From Deltaproteobacteria bacterium (GTDB lineage Bacteria; Desulfobacterota; Desulfobacteria; Desulfobacterales; JAUWMJ01), in contig DAOWEJ010000024.1 in the NCBI GenBank assembly GCA_030638575.1, forward strand, positions 1-48,312: DNA of 48,312 nucleotides, in the 5' to 3' direction. The notes beneath the pieces are model-generated. The model was given only the letters and a program-made list of their open reading frames with translations. It made no database searches and was not told the DNA's origin. The translations under genes were made by a program, and so were the position numbers. The number at the start of each line of letters is the position of its first letter. The stretch's first letter is position 1. Shown piece after piece: positions 16,058-25,190 of this stretch.

Positions 16058-16198
16058 GAGACCTTTGCAAAACGGCACTTTTTGCCCGATTTCTGCGTCA
16101 GGCTCAAATTTCAATCCTCGAAATATTCAATATATTCCTGTGGTTAAAATTTTCGCCTTCCTTGAACTCGAATAAAAATTACCATTTTTCAGAGGTCT
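16058..16198 (+). repeat. Family A inverted-repeat element, copy 2
   Basis: About 141 bp with ends GAGACCTTTGCAAAA and TTTTTCAGAGGTCT, which are imperfect inverted repeats. The internal block TTAAAATTTTCGCCTTCCTTGAACTCGAATAAAAATTACC (split here only by position, 16143-16184) is shared with the other copies. It lies between prmC and rpsB, in the likely promoter region of the ribosomal operon. Confidence 0.8.
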
Positions 16199-16297
16199 AA
16201 TCTTAATAAAGCACCGGGAAAAAGGTCCAAAGACGTGTGAGCTGTTAAAAAAATCTTCTGTCTTTAACAAAATATAATCGGATTCGCAACATTTATT

Positions 16298-17206
16298 TTA
16301 TTTTTTCATCATCTGAACAACACGATAGTATCCGCTGTAATCTTTTGAAAAAACAACATTATCATATTTGCCGTATTTATCAATAATCTTTTTGACATCA
16401 TCTTTCTGATCATGCCCTATCTCAAGAAGTAAACTTCCACGCTTCTTGAGATAGATATGGGCAAAACAGATAATATGTCTTAAGCTGCATAGGCCATCTT
16501 CATCCCCATCAAGAGCTATTTTTGGTTCATATTCGTAAATTTCAGGCTCAAGGGAGTTGATTACCCCTGTTTGTATATAAGGCGGATTTGACAAAATCAT
16601 ATTAAAAGAAGCTTTTTTGTCATTTAAAGGCTTGAGCCAATCACCGGTAAAAAATAAGATTCTATCATCCAGTTCATTTCGCTTTGCATTCTCTTTTGCC
16701 ACTTTGATTGTTTTTAAGCAGCAGTCTGAAGCAAAAAACAGGAGGCCTGGCTGCTCACTTGCCAATGCTATAATTATAGCTCCGGATCCTGTGCCCAGAT
16801 CGAGTATGCACATCGGCTGTGTGTCTGAGTTTAAGTCTGAAGTCCCGGATAAAAGAGAAAGAGCCGCCTCAACCAGGCATTCCGTTTCAGGCCTCGGAAT
16901 AAGGACATCTTTCGTAACAGTCAGGTTGAGTGCCCAAAATTCCTTGGAACCTGTAATATATGCAACAGGCTCCCGTCTGACTCTCCTTTTAATCAGGGCT
17001 TTAAATTTCTCAAGCTCATTACTGTTAAGCGGCTGATCGTATCGTAAGTATAAATCAATCCTCTTTATCTTCAGTGTATGTGCCAGAAGTATTTCAGCAC
17101 CGGCTCTCGGGCTTTCTATATTGTGGGATTTAAAATAAGAAGTAGTCCATTTGAGGAGTTTAAGTATGGTCCATTCATCACCTCCGGACATGGCCTGATT
17201 ATGCAT
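16298..17206 (-). CDS. prmC: Peptide chain release factor N5-glutamine methyltransferase
   Basis: About 302 residues from the ATG at 17206, which overlaps the prfA stop region by 8 nt; another ATG at 17191 is possible. The helical N-terminal domain is followed by [31 protein letters not shown], the SAM loop [16 protein letters not shown] and the substrate-binding NPPY motif ([13 protein letters not shown]). It methylates the GGQ glutamine of RF1 and RF2. Directly downstream of prfA, the usual arrangement. Confidence 0.93.
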   Translation of the reverse strand: MHNQAMSGGDEWTILKLLKWTTSYFKSHNIESPRAGAEILLAHTLKIKRIDLYLRYDQPLNSNELEKFKALIKRRVRREPVAYITGSKEFWALNLTVTKDVLIPRPETECLVEAALSLLSGTSDLNSDTQPMCILDLGTGSGAIIIALASEQPGLLFFASDCCLKTIKVAKENAKRNELDDRILFFTGDWLKPLNDKKASFNMILSNPPYIQTGVINSLEPEIYEYEPKIALDGDEDGLCSLRHIICFAHIYLKKRGSLLLEIGHDQKDDVKKIIDKYGKYDNVVFSKDYSGYYRVVQMMKK

Positions 17207-18260
17207 TCTGAAGTGCCTGGGCCTGGTGATATGTTGTAACCTCATTGATTATTTCATTTATATCGCCCTGCAAAATACTTTCCAGTTTATAAAGCGTAAG
17301 CCCCACGCGGTGGTCGGTGACCCTTCCCTGCGGGAAATTGTAGGTTCTTATTCTTCCGCTCCTGTCTCCGGTCCCGATCTGGTTTTTTCGTTCTTGTGAC
17401 CGCGCTTCATTTTGCTCTTGAATCATACTGTCAAGAAGACGGGCTCGTAAAACCTTCATAGCCTTGTTTTTGTTTTTCAGTTGTGATTTTTCATCCTGGC
17501 ATGTCACGACAAGCCCTGTAGGGAGGTGGGTAATTCGCACTGCTGAATCTGTTGTGTTTACACTCTGCCCCCCGGGACCGGTTGAACGATATACATCTAT
17601 TTTGAGTTCACTCTGGTCAATTTGAAGTTCGACGTCTTCAGCCTCTGGGAGTACTGCAACGGTCACAGCAGACGTATGTATCCGTCCCTGCGTCTCTGTT
17701 GTCGGGACACGCTGTACACGATGGGTGCCACTTTCAAACTTTAAAGCGCTGTATGCCGCTTTGCCGTGAACCATTGCGATAATCTCCTTGAAACCGCCTA
17801 CACCGGTTTCATGATGAGACATTACTTCAACTTTCCAGTTTTTATTTTCAGCGAATTTACTGTACATTCTGAAAAGATCGCCTGCAAACAAAGCAGCTTC
17901 TTCCCCACCGGTACCCGCACGAATTTCAAGGATAATATTTTTCTCATCATTTGGATCCTTAGGCACCAGGAGTTTCTTTAGTTCTTCTTCAAGGCTCTCT
18001 TTTTTATTATTTAGTAAAGAGATCTCTTCACGTGCCAGATCTTTTATATCCGGGTCACCATCTGCCAGCAATTCTCTGCTTTCATCCAGATCTTCAAAGG
18101 TCTTCTTGTATGTCCTGAACACTGTTACGACTTTGATGAGTTCTGCATGCTCACGGACGTACTTCTGGTATGCCTCTTGATTCTTAATAATATCCGGATC
18201 ACTTAAAAGCTTTTCAACCTCTGAAAATCGCTTTTCAACCCCTTTTAGCTTTTCAAACAT
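17199..18260 (-). CDS. prfA: Peptide chain release factor 1
   Basis: 353 residues. The GGQ motif is in [22 protein letters not shown], and the codon-recognition segment ([33 protein letters not shown]) shows PxT-type RF1 character. It terminates translation at UAA and UAG. It is followed by its methylase gene prmC and preceded, after a gap of 188 nt rich in GGAAAGC/CTTCCAGCC-type short repeats, by rpmE. Confidence 0.95.
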   Translation of the reverse strand: MFEKLKGVEKRFSEVEKLLSDPDIIKNQEAYQKYVREHAELIKVVTVFRTYKKTFEDLDESRELLADGDPDIKDLAREEISLLNNKKESLEEELKKLLVPKDPNDEKNIILEIRAGTGGEEAALFAGDLFRMYSKFAENKNWKVEVMSHHETGVGGFKEIIAMVHGKAAYSALKFESGTHRVQRVPTTETQGRIHTSAVTVAVLPEAEDVELQIDQSELKIDVYRSTGPGGQSVNTTDSAVRITHLPTGLVVTCQDEKSQLKNKNKAMKVLRARLLDSMIQEQNEARSQERKNQIGTGDRSGRIRTYNFPQGRVTDHRVGLTLYKLESILQGDINEIINEVTTYHQAQALQNA

Positions 18261-18448
18261 GGATGTAAAAACCCCTTAAAGGCTGGAAAGCAAGGAGGCT
18301 GGAAAGCTTGGAGGCTAAAAGACTTAAAAGAAAAGCAACTCCTGATAAATCGAGATGTCCGCTTTGCTCTATCAGCCTTACAGCTTCCAGGCCTTCCAGC
18401 CTCCTTGCTTACTATTCTCCCAGCTTACTTGCCTCCTGGCTTCCAAGC

Positions 18449-18673
18449 TTATTTGCTGGCTTCTTCCTTTTTTTGGAACTTCTCATATTTCCTGCGGAAA
18501 CGCTCTATCCGGCCGGCAGTATCAATAAGCTTCTGCTTACCTGTAAAAAAAGGATGACATTTCGAACAGATTTCAACTCGAATATCTGACTTTGTTGAGC
18601 CGACTTCTATCACATTTCCACACGCACATTTTATCGTTGTCTGAGCATACTCAGGATGAATATCCTTTTTCAT
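18449..18673 (-). CDS. rpmE: Ribosomal protein L31 (zinc-binding form)
   Basis: 74 residues: [20 protein letters not shown], then a [28 protein letters not shown] block. Two Cys-containing pairs (CACG and CSKC) mark the zinc-binding C+ paralogue. It sits between rho and prfA, a common position. Confidence 0.95.
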   Translation of the reverse strand: MKKDIHPEYAQTTIKCACGNVIEVGSTKSDIRVEICSKCHPFFTGKQKLIDTAGRIERFRRKYEKFQKKEEASK

Positions 18674-18698
18674 TGGTGCTTAAACCCCCAGTTTTAAA

Positions 18699-19946
18699 TT
18701 ATGTATTCATAGAATTTAAAAAGCTTGCATTATTTTTTGTTCCGCTCATTTTTCCAAGAAGAAATTCCAGGCTGTCAACAGGATTTAATGAGGTAAGAAG
18801 TTTTCTTAAAATCCAGACGCGATTTAATGTCTCTTCATTTAAAAGGAGTTCTTCTTTCCTGGTACCGGATTTCTTTATATCAATTGCAGGGAATACGCGC
18901 TTATCCGAAAGCCTGCGATCTAACTGAATCTCCATATTCCCTGTTCCCTTGAATTCTTCAAAAATGACTTCGTCCATACGGCTGCCTGTATCAATAAGTG
19001 CAGTCGCTATAATAGTTAGGCTTCCCCCTTCTTCAATATTTCTTGCTGCTCCGAAAAATCTTTTAGGACGCTGGAGAGCGTTGGAATCTACACCTCCTGA
19101 AAGAATCTTTCCGCTCGGCGGCATAACGGCATTATGTGCTCGGGCCAAACGGGTTATACTGTCTAAGAGGATCACAACATCCTTTTTATGTTCCACAAGC
19201 CTTTTTGCCTTTTCGATTACCATTTCAGCGACTTGAACATGCCTTTCCGCCGGCTCGTCAAATGTAGAGCTTATAACTTCAGCATTAACCGATCTTTTCA
19301 TATCCGTGACTTCTTCAGGACGCTCATCAATAAGGAGTACAAACGGAACCACACCACCATGGCTGGCAATAATGCTGTTTGCGATGTTTTGCAACAACAT
19401 GGTCTTTCCCGACCTGGGAGGTGAAACGATCAGCCCCCTCTGGCCAAAACCGACGGGAATCATAAGGTCCATTATGCGGGTGGAATAATTATCTGAATCG
19501 GTTTCGAGATCCATCTTCCTGTCAGGATAAAGAGGAGTTAAATTATCAAAAAGAATCTTATCCCTTGCGATTTCCGGATCTTCAAAGTTAACAGCCTCAA
19601 CCTTTAACAGGGCAAAATACCGTTCTGATTCCTTGGGCTGTCGTATTTGTCCTGATATTGTATCTCCTGTCCTTAAGTTAAAACGTCGTATCTGAGAGGG
19701 GGAAACATAAATATCATCCGGTCCGGGCAAGTAATTGGAATCGGGTGATCTTAAAAATCCGAATCCGTCCGGAAGAATTTCGAGTGTACCCTCACCAAAA
19801 ATCATACCGTTTTTTTCAATCTGCCTCTGGAGCAATGCAAACATTAGCTCCTGTTTTTTCATTCCGGCGGCCCCTTCAATATTGTACTCTTTGGCCATCT
19901 GGGTCAGTTCACTTATTTTTTTTTCCTTAAGTTCAGCTATATTCAT
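18699..19946 (-). CDS. rho: Transcription termination factor Rho
   Basis: 415 residues. The N-terminal helical part ([25 protein letters not shown]) is followed by the OSB RNA-binding domain with [39 protein letters not shown], then the RecA-like ATPase with [16 protein letters not shown] (Walker A), [10 protein letters not shown] and [16 protein letters not shown]. It is a hexameric RNA helicase that ends transcripts. It is first in the rho-rpmE-prfA-prmC row. Confidence 0.96.
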   Translation of the reverse strand: MNIAELKEKKISELTQMAKEYNIEGAAGMKKQELMFALLQRQIEKNGMIFGEGTLEILPDGFGFLRSPDSNYLPGPDDIYVSPSQIRRFNLRTGDTISGQIRQPKESERYFALLKVEAVNFEDPEIARDKILFDNLTPLYPDRKMDLETDSDNYSTRIMDLMIPVGFGQRGLIVSPPRSGKTMLLQNIANSIIASHGGVVPFVLLIDERPEEVTDMKRSVNAEVISSTFDEPAERHVQVAEMVIEKAKRLVEHKKDVVILLDSITRLARAHNAVMPPSGKILSGGVDSNALQRPKRFFGAARNIEEGGSLTIIATALIDTGSRMDEVIFEEFKGTGNMEIQLDRRLSDKRVFPAIDIKKSGTRKEELLLNEETLNRVWILRKLLTSLNPVDSLEFLLGKMSGTKNNASFLNSMNT

Positions 19947-20002
19947 CGAATTTTTACTCCTATCACTATTTTATTTGGTGTCTCTTCTAAAATATCTACC
20001 AA

Positions 20003-20158
20003 TTGATGCACTCGTAAAAAGTAACGTGGATGGCTAACTAAAAAGTTCTATATACAAAGCGTAGTGGTTTTTTCAGGGACGAGGCAATACACGTAGTATG
20101 CCGAGTGCCTGAAAAACCGCTACAACACAGTAGATGGGACTTTTTACAACGCCATCAA
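20003..20158. repeat. Family B inverted-repeat element, full copy 1
   Basis: 156 bp with 20-nt imperfect inverted ends: TTGATGCACTCGTAAAAAGT on the left and the complement of TTGATGGCGTTGTAAAAAGT on the right. Inside is a long hairpin (GTAGTGGTTTTTTCAGG ... CCTGAAAAACCGCTAC). Other members are at 48090-48245 (full), 22030-22080 and 43582-43627 (halves). No coding capacity. Confidence 0.8.
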
Positions 20159-20209
20159 TTTAAACACTCATAAAAAACACGGAAGCTTATTATTACCGAA
20201 AGAAAATAT

Positions 20210-20406
20210 GAGACCTATGCAAATCACCACTTTTCATCTCCCGCCCCCTGGCAGAATGTCAGGTGGCACATCCCGCCACAGGCGAGGCTAAAATTCGGTA
20301 CGCAGTGAAGCTTTAGCGCTATCCTCGATCCGCCTCAAGCAAACCTGTGGTTGATATTATCGCCTTCCTTGAACTTGAATAAAAATTAGCATTTTTCAAT
20401 GGTCTC
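20210..20406 (+). repeat. Family A inverted-repeat element, copy 3
   Basis: About 197 bp from GAGACCTATGCAAA to TTTTTCAATGGTCTC, with the shared block TATCGCCTTCCTTGAACTTG near the right end. It lies directly after family B copy 1, so the gap between the divergent genes rho and cca is largely repeat sequence. The remaining stretch (20407-20605) is AT-rich and presumably holds the cca promoter. It also carries a small dyad CTATAA-ATGTG-TTATAG at 20581-20597. Confidence 0.75.
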
Positions 20407-20605
20407 AGACTGGATCCTATCGGTACTTCTGGAGGAATATGCGTGTTTTGTGATTTATATTAGAAGAAATTTTTAGGCATCCTCTCCATATGGCGGGTTC
20501 TATGCCTAATTGACCGCTAGAATATATCATGATTTTATACCTGTCAAGCGCTTTCGGCCTATTTTTAATATATTTTTTTTCTATAAATGTGTTATAGCTA
20601 ATAAA

Positions 20606-22018
20606 ATGATTGAGCTCGATTCTAATATTTTACCTAAAAAAAAAGGCGCTTATATTGTCGGAGGCTCCATCCGGGATCTTATTCTTGGAAGATCCCCTAC
20701 CGATTACGACATAGCTGTTTTAAAAAATCCGGAAGAATTTGCAGAAAATATTGCAGAAAAAACATCGGGCCGTATTGTTGAAATGGGAAAACCTGCACAA
20801 ATGATATTCCGGGTGGTTTCTAAAAACAACATTTTTGATATCTCATATGCAATCGGAGCATCTATTGAGGATGATCTTTCAAAAAGGGATTTTACTATAA
20901 ATGCTATTGCCTGTGATTTATCGTCCGGTAAAATTATCGACTGCACAAACGGCTTAAAGGACATTTCCGACAAAAAAATTCGCATGGTCTCAAAAGAAGT
21001 TTTTCAAAAAGATCCGATCCGTCTTTTAAGAGCCTTTAGATTGGGAGCATTTCTAAATTTCAGTATAGAACCTCAAACAATTTCTGCCATAAAAGAAAAT
21101 GCAAAACTATTACAAAAATCTGCCGGCGAAAGGATCAGGGCGGAACTTTTCAAAATCCTCGGCACATCAAATTCTCATTATTTTCTAACTCAAATGGCTA
21201 AAACCGAAGTTCTGCAGGCCACCTTCCCTGAACTCGCCGGCCTGCAAGGGTGTTTTCAAAACAGACATCATGCTTTTGACGTCTTCGAACATACCATGAA
21301 AGCTTATTTACATCTTGAAACAATACTCAACGATTGTAAAAAATTTCTACCAGAAGCATACGGACAATTTGACCCGTGCACAGATTCCGGAAAAAGTGGG
21401 CTTTTAAAATGCTCAATACTGCTGCATGATATAGGAAAACCTTCAGCTCGAACTATAGACAACAAAGGAAATATCCATTTCTATGGGCATGGGAAAAAGA
21501 GTGCCGACATGACAAAAAAAATCAGCAAGAGGCTGAAATTTTCAACCAGGGAGGCATCTTATATTGATTTTATTATTCGCAACCACATAAGGCCTTTGTT
21601 TCTCTTTACCGGTCATCAAAAGAAAACAATAACACAAAAAGGGATTACACGATTCTTTTTAAAATGCGGCAGGCTTTCACCGGATCTTCTTATTCATACA
21701 ATGGCTGATATTAAAGGAAAAGGGAATAAAAATGATGAGAGGAACAAAGCATTTACAGACTTTGCAAAGGAAATGATCAAATATTATTTCTCCTTTTTTC
21801 GAGCCGAAAAGCTAAAACCCCCACTTATAACAGGTAATGACCTGATTAATGATTTCGGTCTGACACCGTCGCCTTTATTTAAAACAATTTTAAGCCGTGT
21901 GGAAGAAGAAAGGCTGTCGAAAAATATCATGAACAGACAAGAGGCCCTTCAATTCGTGAAGGAAATCATAAATTCTGATATCTGCAAGCGTTCACGGAAC
22001 GTTGAAATTAGAAAATAG
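20606..22018 (+). CDS. tRNA nucleotidyltransferase / poly(A) polymerase family, with HD domain
   Basis: 470 residues from the ATG at 20606; the frame is open further upstream but the conserved part starts here. The nucleotidyltransferase core has GGSIRDLILGRSPTDYDIAV (GG/RRD-type and DxD motifs) and SKRDFTINAIACDL. An RNA-binding helical region with DPIRLLRAFRLGAFLNF follows, then an HD domain near residue 275 (LLHDIGKPSARTID ... HGKKSADM). Such proteins add CCA to tRNA or A tails to RNA; sequence alone does not decide which. The tRNA in this window encodes its own CCA. Confidence 0.88.
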   Translation: MIELDSNILPKKKGAYIVGGSIRDLILGRSPTDYDIAVLKNPEEFAENIAEKTSGRIVEMGKPAQMIFRVVSKNNIFDISYAIGASIEDDLSKRDFTINAIACDLSSGKIIDCTNGLKDISDKKIRMVSKEVFQKDPIRLLRAFRLGAFLNFSIEPQTISAIKENAKLLQKSAGERIRAELFKILGTSNSHYFLTQMAKTEVLQATFPELAGLQGCFQNRHHAFDVFEHTMKAYLHLETILNDCKKFLPEAYGQFDPCTDSGKSGLLKCSILLHDIGKPSARTIDNKGNIHFYGHGKKSADMTKKISKRLKFSTREASYIDFIIRNHIRPLFLFTGHQKKTITQKGITRFFLKCGRLSPDLLIHTMADIKGKGNKNDERNKAFTDFAKEMIKYYFSFFRAEKLKPPLITGNDLINDFGLTPSPLFKTILSRVEEERLSKNIMNRQEALQFVKEIINSDICKRSRNVEIRK

Positions 22019-22029
22019 AAATGGGAAAT

Positions 22030-22080
22030 TTGACGGTTTCGTAAAAAGTATCGCCGATGGCTAAGTAGAAAGTTCCATAT
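22030..22080 (+). repeat. Family B element, left half only
   Basis: Begins TTGACGGTTTCGTAAAAAGT and continues through GATGGCTAAGTAGAAAGTTCCATAT, matching the left ends of the other family B copies. No right inverted end is seen. Just after it, CCCCGCTAAAAATCAGCGGG forms a small hairpin (22085-22104) that could terminate cca transcription. Confidence 0.6.
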
Positions 22081-22191
22081 ACCCCCGCTAAAAATCAGCG
22101 GGATAAAAAGGCGCATCAAATCTCCCGCATTTCAAGTTTCAAGCCGTGAACGACTACCATTTTAATTTAATCCCTGACTTTTCATTCAGAC

Positions 22192-22258
22192 ACTATATAG
22201 TTTGTTTTTATATGGTTCATATATTTATATTGACAAATAACAAACTATATAGTATCTT
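22192..22258 (+). promoter_or_regulatory. Promoter and inverted-repeat operator of the XRE/ImmA-like gene
   Basis: TTGACA (22230-22235) and TATCTT (22253-22258) are spaced by 17 nt. A perfect 15-bp inverted repeat flanks and overlaps this promoter: ACTATATAGTTTGTT at 22192-22206 and its complement at 22239-22253. Each arm contains the self-palindrome ACTATATAGT. One site lies upstream of -35 and one covers the spacer up to -10, an arrangement expected for autoregulation by an HTH repressor. Confidence 0.7.
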
Positions 22259-22269
22259 TTTATCTATCT

Positions 22270-23403
22270 ATGAAAACCAAACTTGGATTTATCGGTAGAA
22301 ATATACGGTATTTAAGACGTGAACGAGGCTGGACTCTTGCCGTGCTTGCATCCAGGGCAGGAATGAGCGAAGTGCCTCTTGGCAGAATAGAAAGAGGCGT
22401 TAATGCCCCCTCGGCAGCAGCTATTTACAGCCTGGCAAAGGCCCTCGATGTTTCCGTTGATAATCTCTTTGCCGAGGAACATGAAACTCTCCGACTCCAC
22501 CGGTTCGAGGATAAAAAAACCCCCTTCCTGATCACCCCGGACGTGGAAGATATTTTCTCTCCGCAGCTCAAATCCATGGCAAAGGATATTATCGAGGGGT
22601 TTCAAGCTTTGGAAGATATTTGTGCCGCACAAAAACGTGCAAGAATACCTCTTTTTGTCCCCTTTGACACAAATGAGCACGGAATGGAAATCCTTTCACT
22701 TACTGTCCGCAGGTACATGGGGGTTGAGTACGGAATTGTCTTTGACTATTTCGAGCTATTTGAAAGCCAGGGATTCCGTGTTATTGCCGTTCCCATGCCC
22801 AAAGCCCTAGACGGCTTTTCTTATTACGACCCTGTCAATCAGAATGCGTTCTTTTTTCTTAACACTAAAAAAAATCCTGAAAGGCAGCTTTTCCGACTGG
22901 CTTATGAGCTCGGCAGTATCCTGATCATGACAGCCGCAATACAAAGAAACGAAACCCTGGTAGAAAATGCCGATCAAAAGTCTTCTAATAAAAAGCCATT
23001 CACAGCCAATCGAGCAGCCAGGCGTTTTGCCGCAACATTTCTCATGCCGTCAGGCGCAGTCATCGACACGGTCCGGCAACTTGGAATACAGAAAAAACAA
23101 TGGTCATATGAACTTTTGCTTCGCATCAAGCATCGCTTTGGTGTTTCAACCGAAGCGTTCCTTTACAGGCTTGATGAACTGGGTCTGATCCATCCGTCTC
23201 TGCTAAAGTCCCTTAAGCAAAAAATTACCGACCATTACAAAAAAACAGACTACGGTGAGCCCGATTTTTCCAGACGCCTGCTAACTCCCAACGGTCGCCT
23301 GTGGGACCTGGTGTTGACCGGCAAAGAATTCAAAGAAGGACGAAAAGAAGTGTTGGAGATTGAAAAGCTATTTGAAAAAAGAAAAGTTGTAAAAAAATCA
23401 TAA
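22270..23403 (+). CDS. XRE-family regulator with degenerate ImmA/IrrE-like domain
   Basis: 377 residues. An HTH_3 domain occupies residues 1-65 (IGRNIRYLRRERGWTLAVLASRAGMSEVPLGRIERGVNAPSAAAIYSLAKALDV). The C-terminal half resembles ImmA/IrrE peptidases, but the zinc motif HExxH is replaced by YELGS (RLAYELGSIL near residue 217), so it is probably not an active protease. The conserved FLMPSGAV and the helical end are kept. The ATG at 22270 is only 11 nt after the -10 box and has no Shine-Dalgarno sequence, so the mRNA is nearly leaderless. It may control itself or the next gene. Confidence 0.8.
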   Translation: MKTKLGFIGRNIRYLRRERGWTLAVLASRAGMSEVPLGRIERGVNAPSAAAIYSLAKALDVSVDNLFAEEHETLRLHRFEDKKTPFLITPDVEDIFSPQLKSMAKDIIEGFQALEDICAAQKRARIPLFVPFDTNEHGMEILSLTVRRYMGVEYGIVFDYFELFESQGFRVIAVPMPKALDGFSYYDPVNQNAFFFLNTKKNPERQLFRLAYELGSILIMTAAIQRNETLVENADQKSSNKKPFTANRAARRFAATFLMPSGAVIDTVRQLGIQKKQWSYELLLRIKHRFGVSTEAFLYRLDELGLIHPSLLKSLKQKITDHYKKTDYGEPDFSRRLLTPNGRLWDLVLTGKEFKEGRKEVLEIEKLFEKRKVVKKS

Positions 23404-23405
23404 AC

Positions 23406-23450
23406 GTATTGCATTACATCAATTATAAGATTATAATAGTATTGCATTAC
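23406..23450 (+). promoter_or_regulatory. Direct repeats GTATTGCATTAC upstream of the ATPase gene
   Basis: Two exact 12-bp copies, at 23406-23417 and 23439-23450, are 33 bp apart, about three helical turns, so both face the same side of DNA. A possible promoter follows (TTACGA, 17-nt spacer, TAGTAT, about 23447-23475). This looks like a two-site operator; the protein that binds it is unknown, the preceding XRE regulator being the obvious candidate. Confidence 0.5.
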
Positions 23451-23519
23451 GATTATTTTCTATTCATTATAGTATAGTAACCCTGTCAATAAATTTAAGA
23501 AAATTGCGGAGGCCGCAAA

Positions 23520-24755
23520 ATGTTAGATGATATTTTCAAGCTCAGCAGAAACTTTTTAAAAACTTTTAATAAGCCTTACAAACGATACTTTCTTGAAAAA
23601 TACCCGCTTGCAAGCAGGTTTTCTATTATCACCGGCCAGCGAGGCGTCGGTAAAACCACAGTACTTATTCAAAAGATATTATCAGCAAATGATAAAGATA
23701 TTTTTACCAAAAATGCACTTTACGTTCCTGTTGATCATTTTGCTGTGGCCGGCAGAAGCCTTTATGAAATTGCTGAAGAGTTTTATAACCTTGGTGGTAA
23801 GATGATATGTTTCGATGAGATTCATAAATATGCAGGCTGGTCAGGTGAACTGAAAAGTATTTATGATATTCTGCAGGAACTGACTATTCTTGCTTCAGGC
23901 AGTTCCGCCATGGAGATACTTAAGGGCAGCCATGATTTGAGCAGAAGAGCTATAGTCTATCCAATGACAGGTCTTTCTTTCAGAGAATACATAGACTTTA
24001 CCGCAGGCATTAAGACAAAACCTCTCGCTTTGCAAAGCATATTAAAAAACCACGAGAAATTTTCATACGATATTATTACATCCGTGGAAAGTAAAAAGAA
24101 AAAAGTTTTAGCCCTTTTCAAAGACTATCTTCAGTTTGGATATTTCCCTTATTTTAAGGAATTTAACGATATTTCGCTATATCATATAACTTTGGAACAA
24201 AGTATCCGCACGACAATAGAAAGCGATCTTTTATCCATATACCCAACATTAAACGGTAGCAGCATAAATAAAATTAAAAAGCTCCTTGCCGTTATTGCAG
24301 AATCCGCCCCATTTACACCTGACTTGAAACGACTCAAAAAAATTGTTGAAATTGGAGATGAACGTACCCTCAAAAATTATCTTAAGTATCTTGAAGACGG
24401 AGGAGTAATTATATCCCTCACAAAAAGAGGAAGTGGGCTTGGCGCGCTGGAAAAACCGGAAAAAATCTATCTTAATAACCCGAACCAGATATATGCAATA
24501 AGTAGCAAAGGTAAAGAAAACACAGGAACCATACGTGAAACATTTTTTATCAACATGCTTTTAATTCTGCATAAAATCTCAATGCCCCAAAAGGGAGATT
24601 TTTATGTTGATAATAAATACACCTTTGAAATCGGGGGCAAAAATAAAAGCTTTAAGCAGATAAAAGACATAAACAACTCTTTTCTTGCAATTGACGACGT
24701 AGAAACAGGAATTGGCAATAAAATTCCATTATGGTTGTTTGGCTTTTTGTATTAG
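23520..24755 (+). CDS. AAA family ATPase with DUF4143-like C-terminal domain
   Basis: 411 residues with GGAGG 9 nt before the ATG. Walker A is TGQRGVGKTTVLIQ near residue 40, Walker B is MICFDEIHKY, and sensor-type LASGSSAMEI follows. The C-terminal region (LLAVIAESAPFTPDLKRLKKIVEIGDERTLKNYLKYLEDGGVI ... DFYVDNKYTFEIGGKNKSFKQIKDI) is the DUF4143 type, with a D...ExGGK pattern reminiscent of PD-(D/E)xK nucleases. The family is very common, often mobile, and without a settled function. The preceding XRE gene and promoter repeats suggest a regulated accessory gene. Confidence 0.8.
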   Translation: MLDDIFKLSRNFLKTFNKPYKRYFLEKYPLASRFSIITGQRGVGKTTVLIQKILSANDKDIFTKNALYVPVDHFAVAGRSLYEIAEEFYNLGGKMICFDEIHKYAGWSGELKSIYDILQELTILASGSSAMEILKGSHDLSRRAIVYPMTGLSFREYIDFTAGIKTKPLALQSILKNHEKFSYDIITSVESKKKKVLALFKDYLQFGYFPYFKEFNDISLYHITLEQSIRTTIESDLLSIYPTLNGSSINKIKKLLAVIAESAPFTPDLKRLKKIVEIGDERTLKNYLKYLEDGGVIISLTKRGSGLGALEKPEKIYLNNPNQIYAISSKGKENTGTIRETFFINMLLILHKISMPQKGDFYVDNKYTFEIGGKNKSFKQIKDINNSFLAIDDVETGIGNKIPLWLFGFLY

Positions 24756-24813
24756 GACAATAGAATGCTGACTTATGACTGTATCAACTAACTAACCGTT
24801 AAACGGAATACGG

Positions 24814-24830
24814 ATATTTACAGTAAATAT
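24814..24830. promoter_or_regulatory. Perfect palindrome upstream of the ORF6N remnant
   Basis: ATATTTAC-A-GTAAATAT, 8-bp arms with one central base, preceded by another small dyad CCGTT-A-AACGG (24797-24807). It lies 65-80 bp before the dead ORF6N start codon and may be its former operator. Confidence 0.4.
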
Positions 24831-24894
24831 ATTGCGATATTAGAACAAATTCAAAACCCGAAATATTGCATATGAAAAAAAGTAAGGAGTCGAT

Positions 24895-25091
24895 ATGAAT
24901 TAAGACGCGGTTCTTCCTGTTGAACAAATTGATAGTATTATACTCTTTCTGCGTGGACAAAAGGTGTTTTTGGATCGCGATCTTGCATACCGGAATAGGA
25001 TAAATCTTAAAGATTCCAATTTGGAATCTTAAAGAAAGGCCAACATTCAAAATACTTGCCATACGCCTTCACAGAGCAGGGTGTGGCCATG
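24895..25091 (+). pseudogene. ORF6N-domain protein, decayed
   Basis: An ATG at 24895 with AAGGAG upstream is stopped by TAA at codon 3. The same frame then reads VLPVEQIDSIILFLRGQKVFLDRDLA, the N-terminal signature of ORF6N-domain proteins, up to a stop at 25030. A different frame next reads GQHSKYLPYAFTEQGVAM (to 25091), the signature that follows the ORF6N domain. So two pieces of one gene survive, with an internal deletion, a frameshift and a premature stop. ORF6N proteins are phage-related DNA-binding proteins. The family assignment rests on two separate motif blocks in the right order. Confidence 0.7.
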
Positions 25092-25163
25092 CAACACATC
25101 CATGCCCTTGATGACGCGAAACTTGCAGGCAATGAAAAAGATATGACCATGCTCTTAAAATAA
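25092..25163 (+). pseudogene. 3' scrap of a DnaQ-like exonuclease gene
   Basis: In frame after the ORF6N piece, the sequence reads IHALDDAKLAGNEKDMTMLLK and then a stop. The part HALDDAKLAG repeats the exonuclease III motif of the intact gene at 26696-27232 (HRALDDAKLAG), and the DNA is nearly identical over about 25 nt (CTTGATGACGC-AAACTTGC). It seems to be a leftover of a second exonuclease copy joined to the ORF6N remnant by recombination. Confidence 0.55.
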
Positions 25164-25190
25164 CAGATTAAACAAGAGGATATCTTAACT

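Noticed and set aside
15040-16059. Long plus-strand frame of about 339 residues opposite rpsB
   Set aside because: Antisense to a highly conserved ribosomal protein gene; no known domain.
22967-23188. Overlapping small frame inside the XRE/ImmA-like gene
   Set aside because: Shadow frame without ribosome site.
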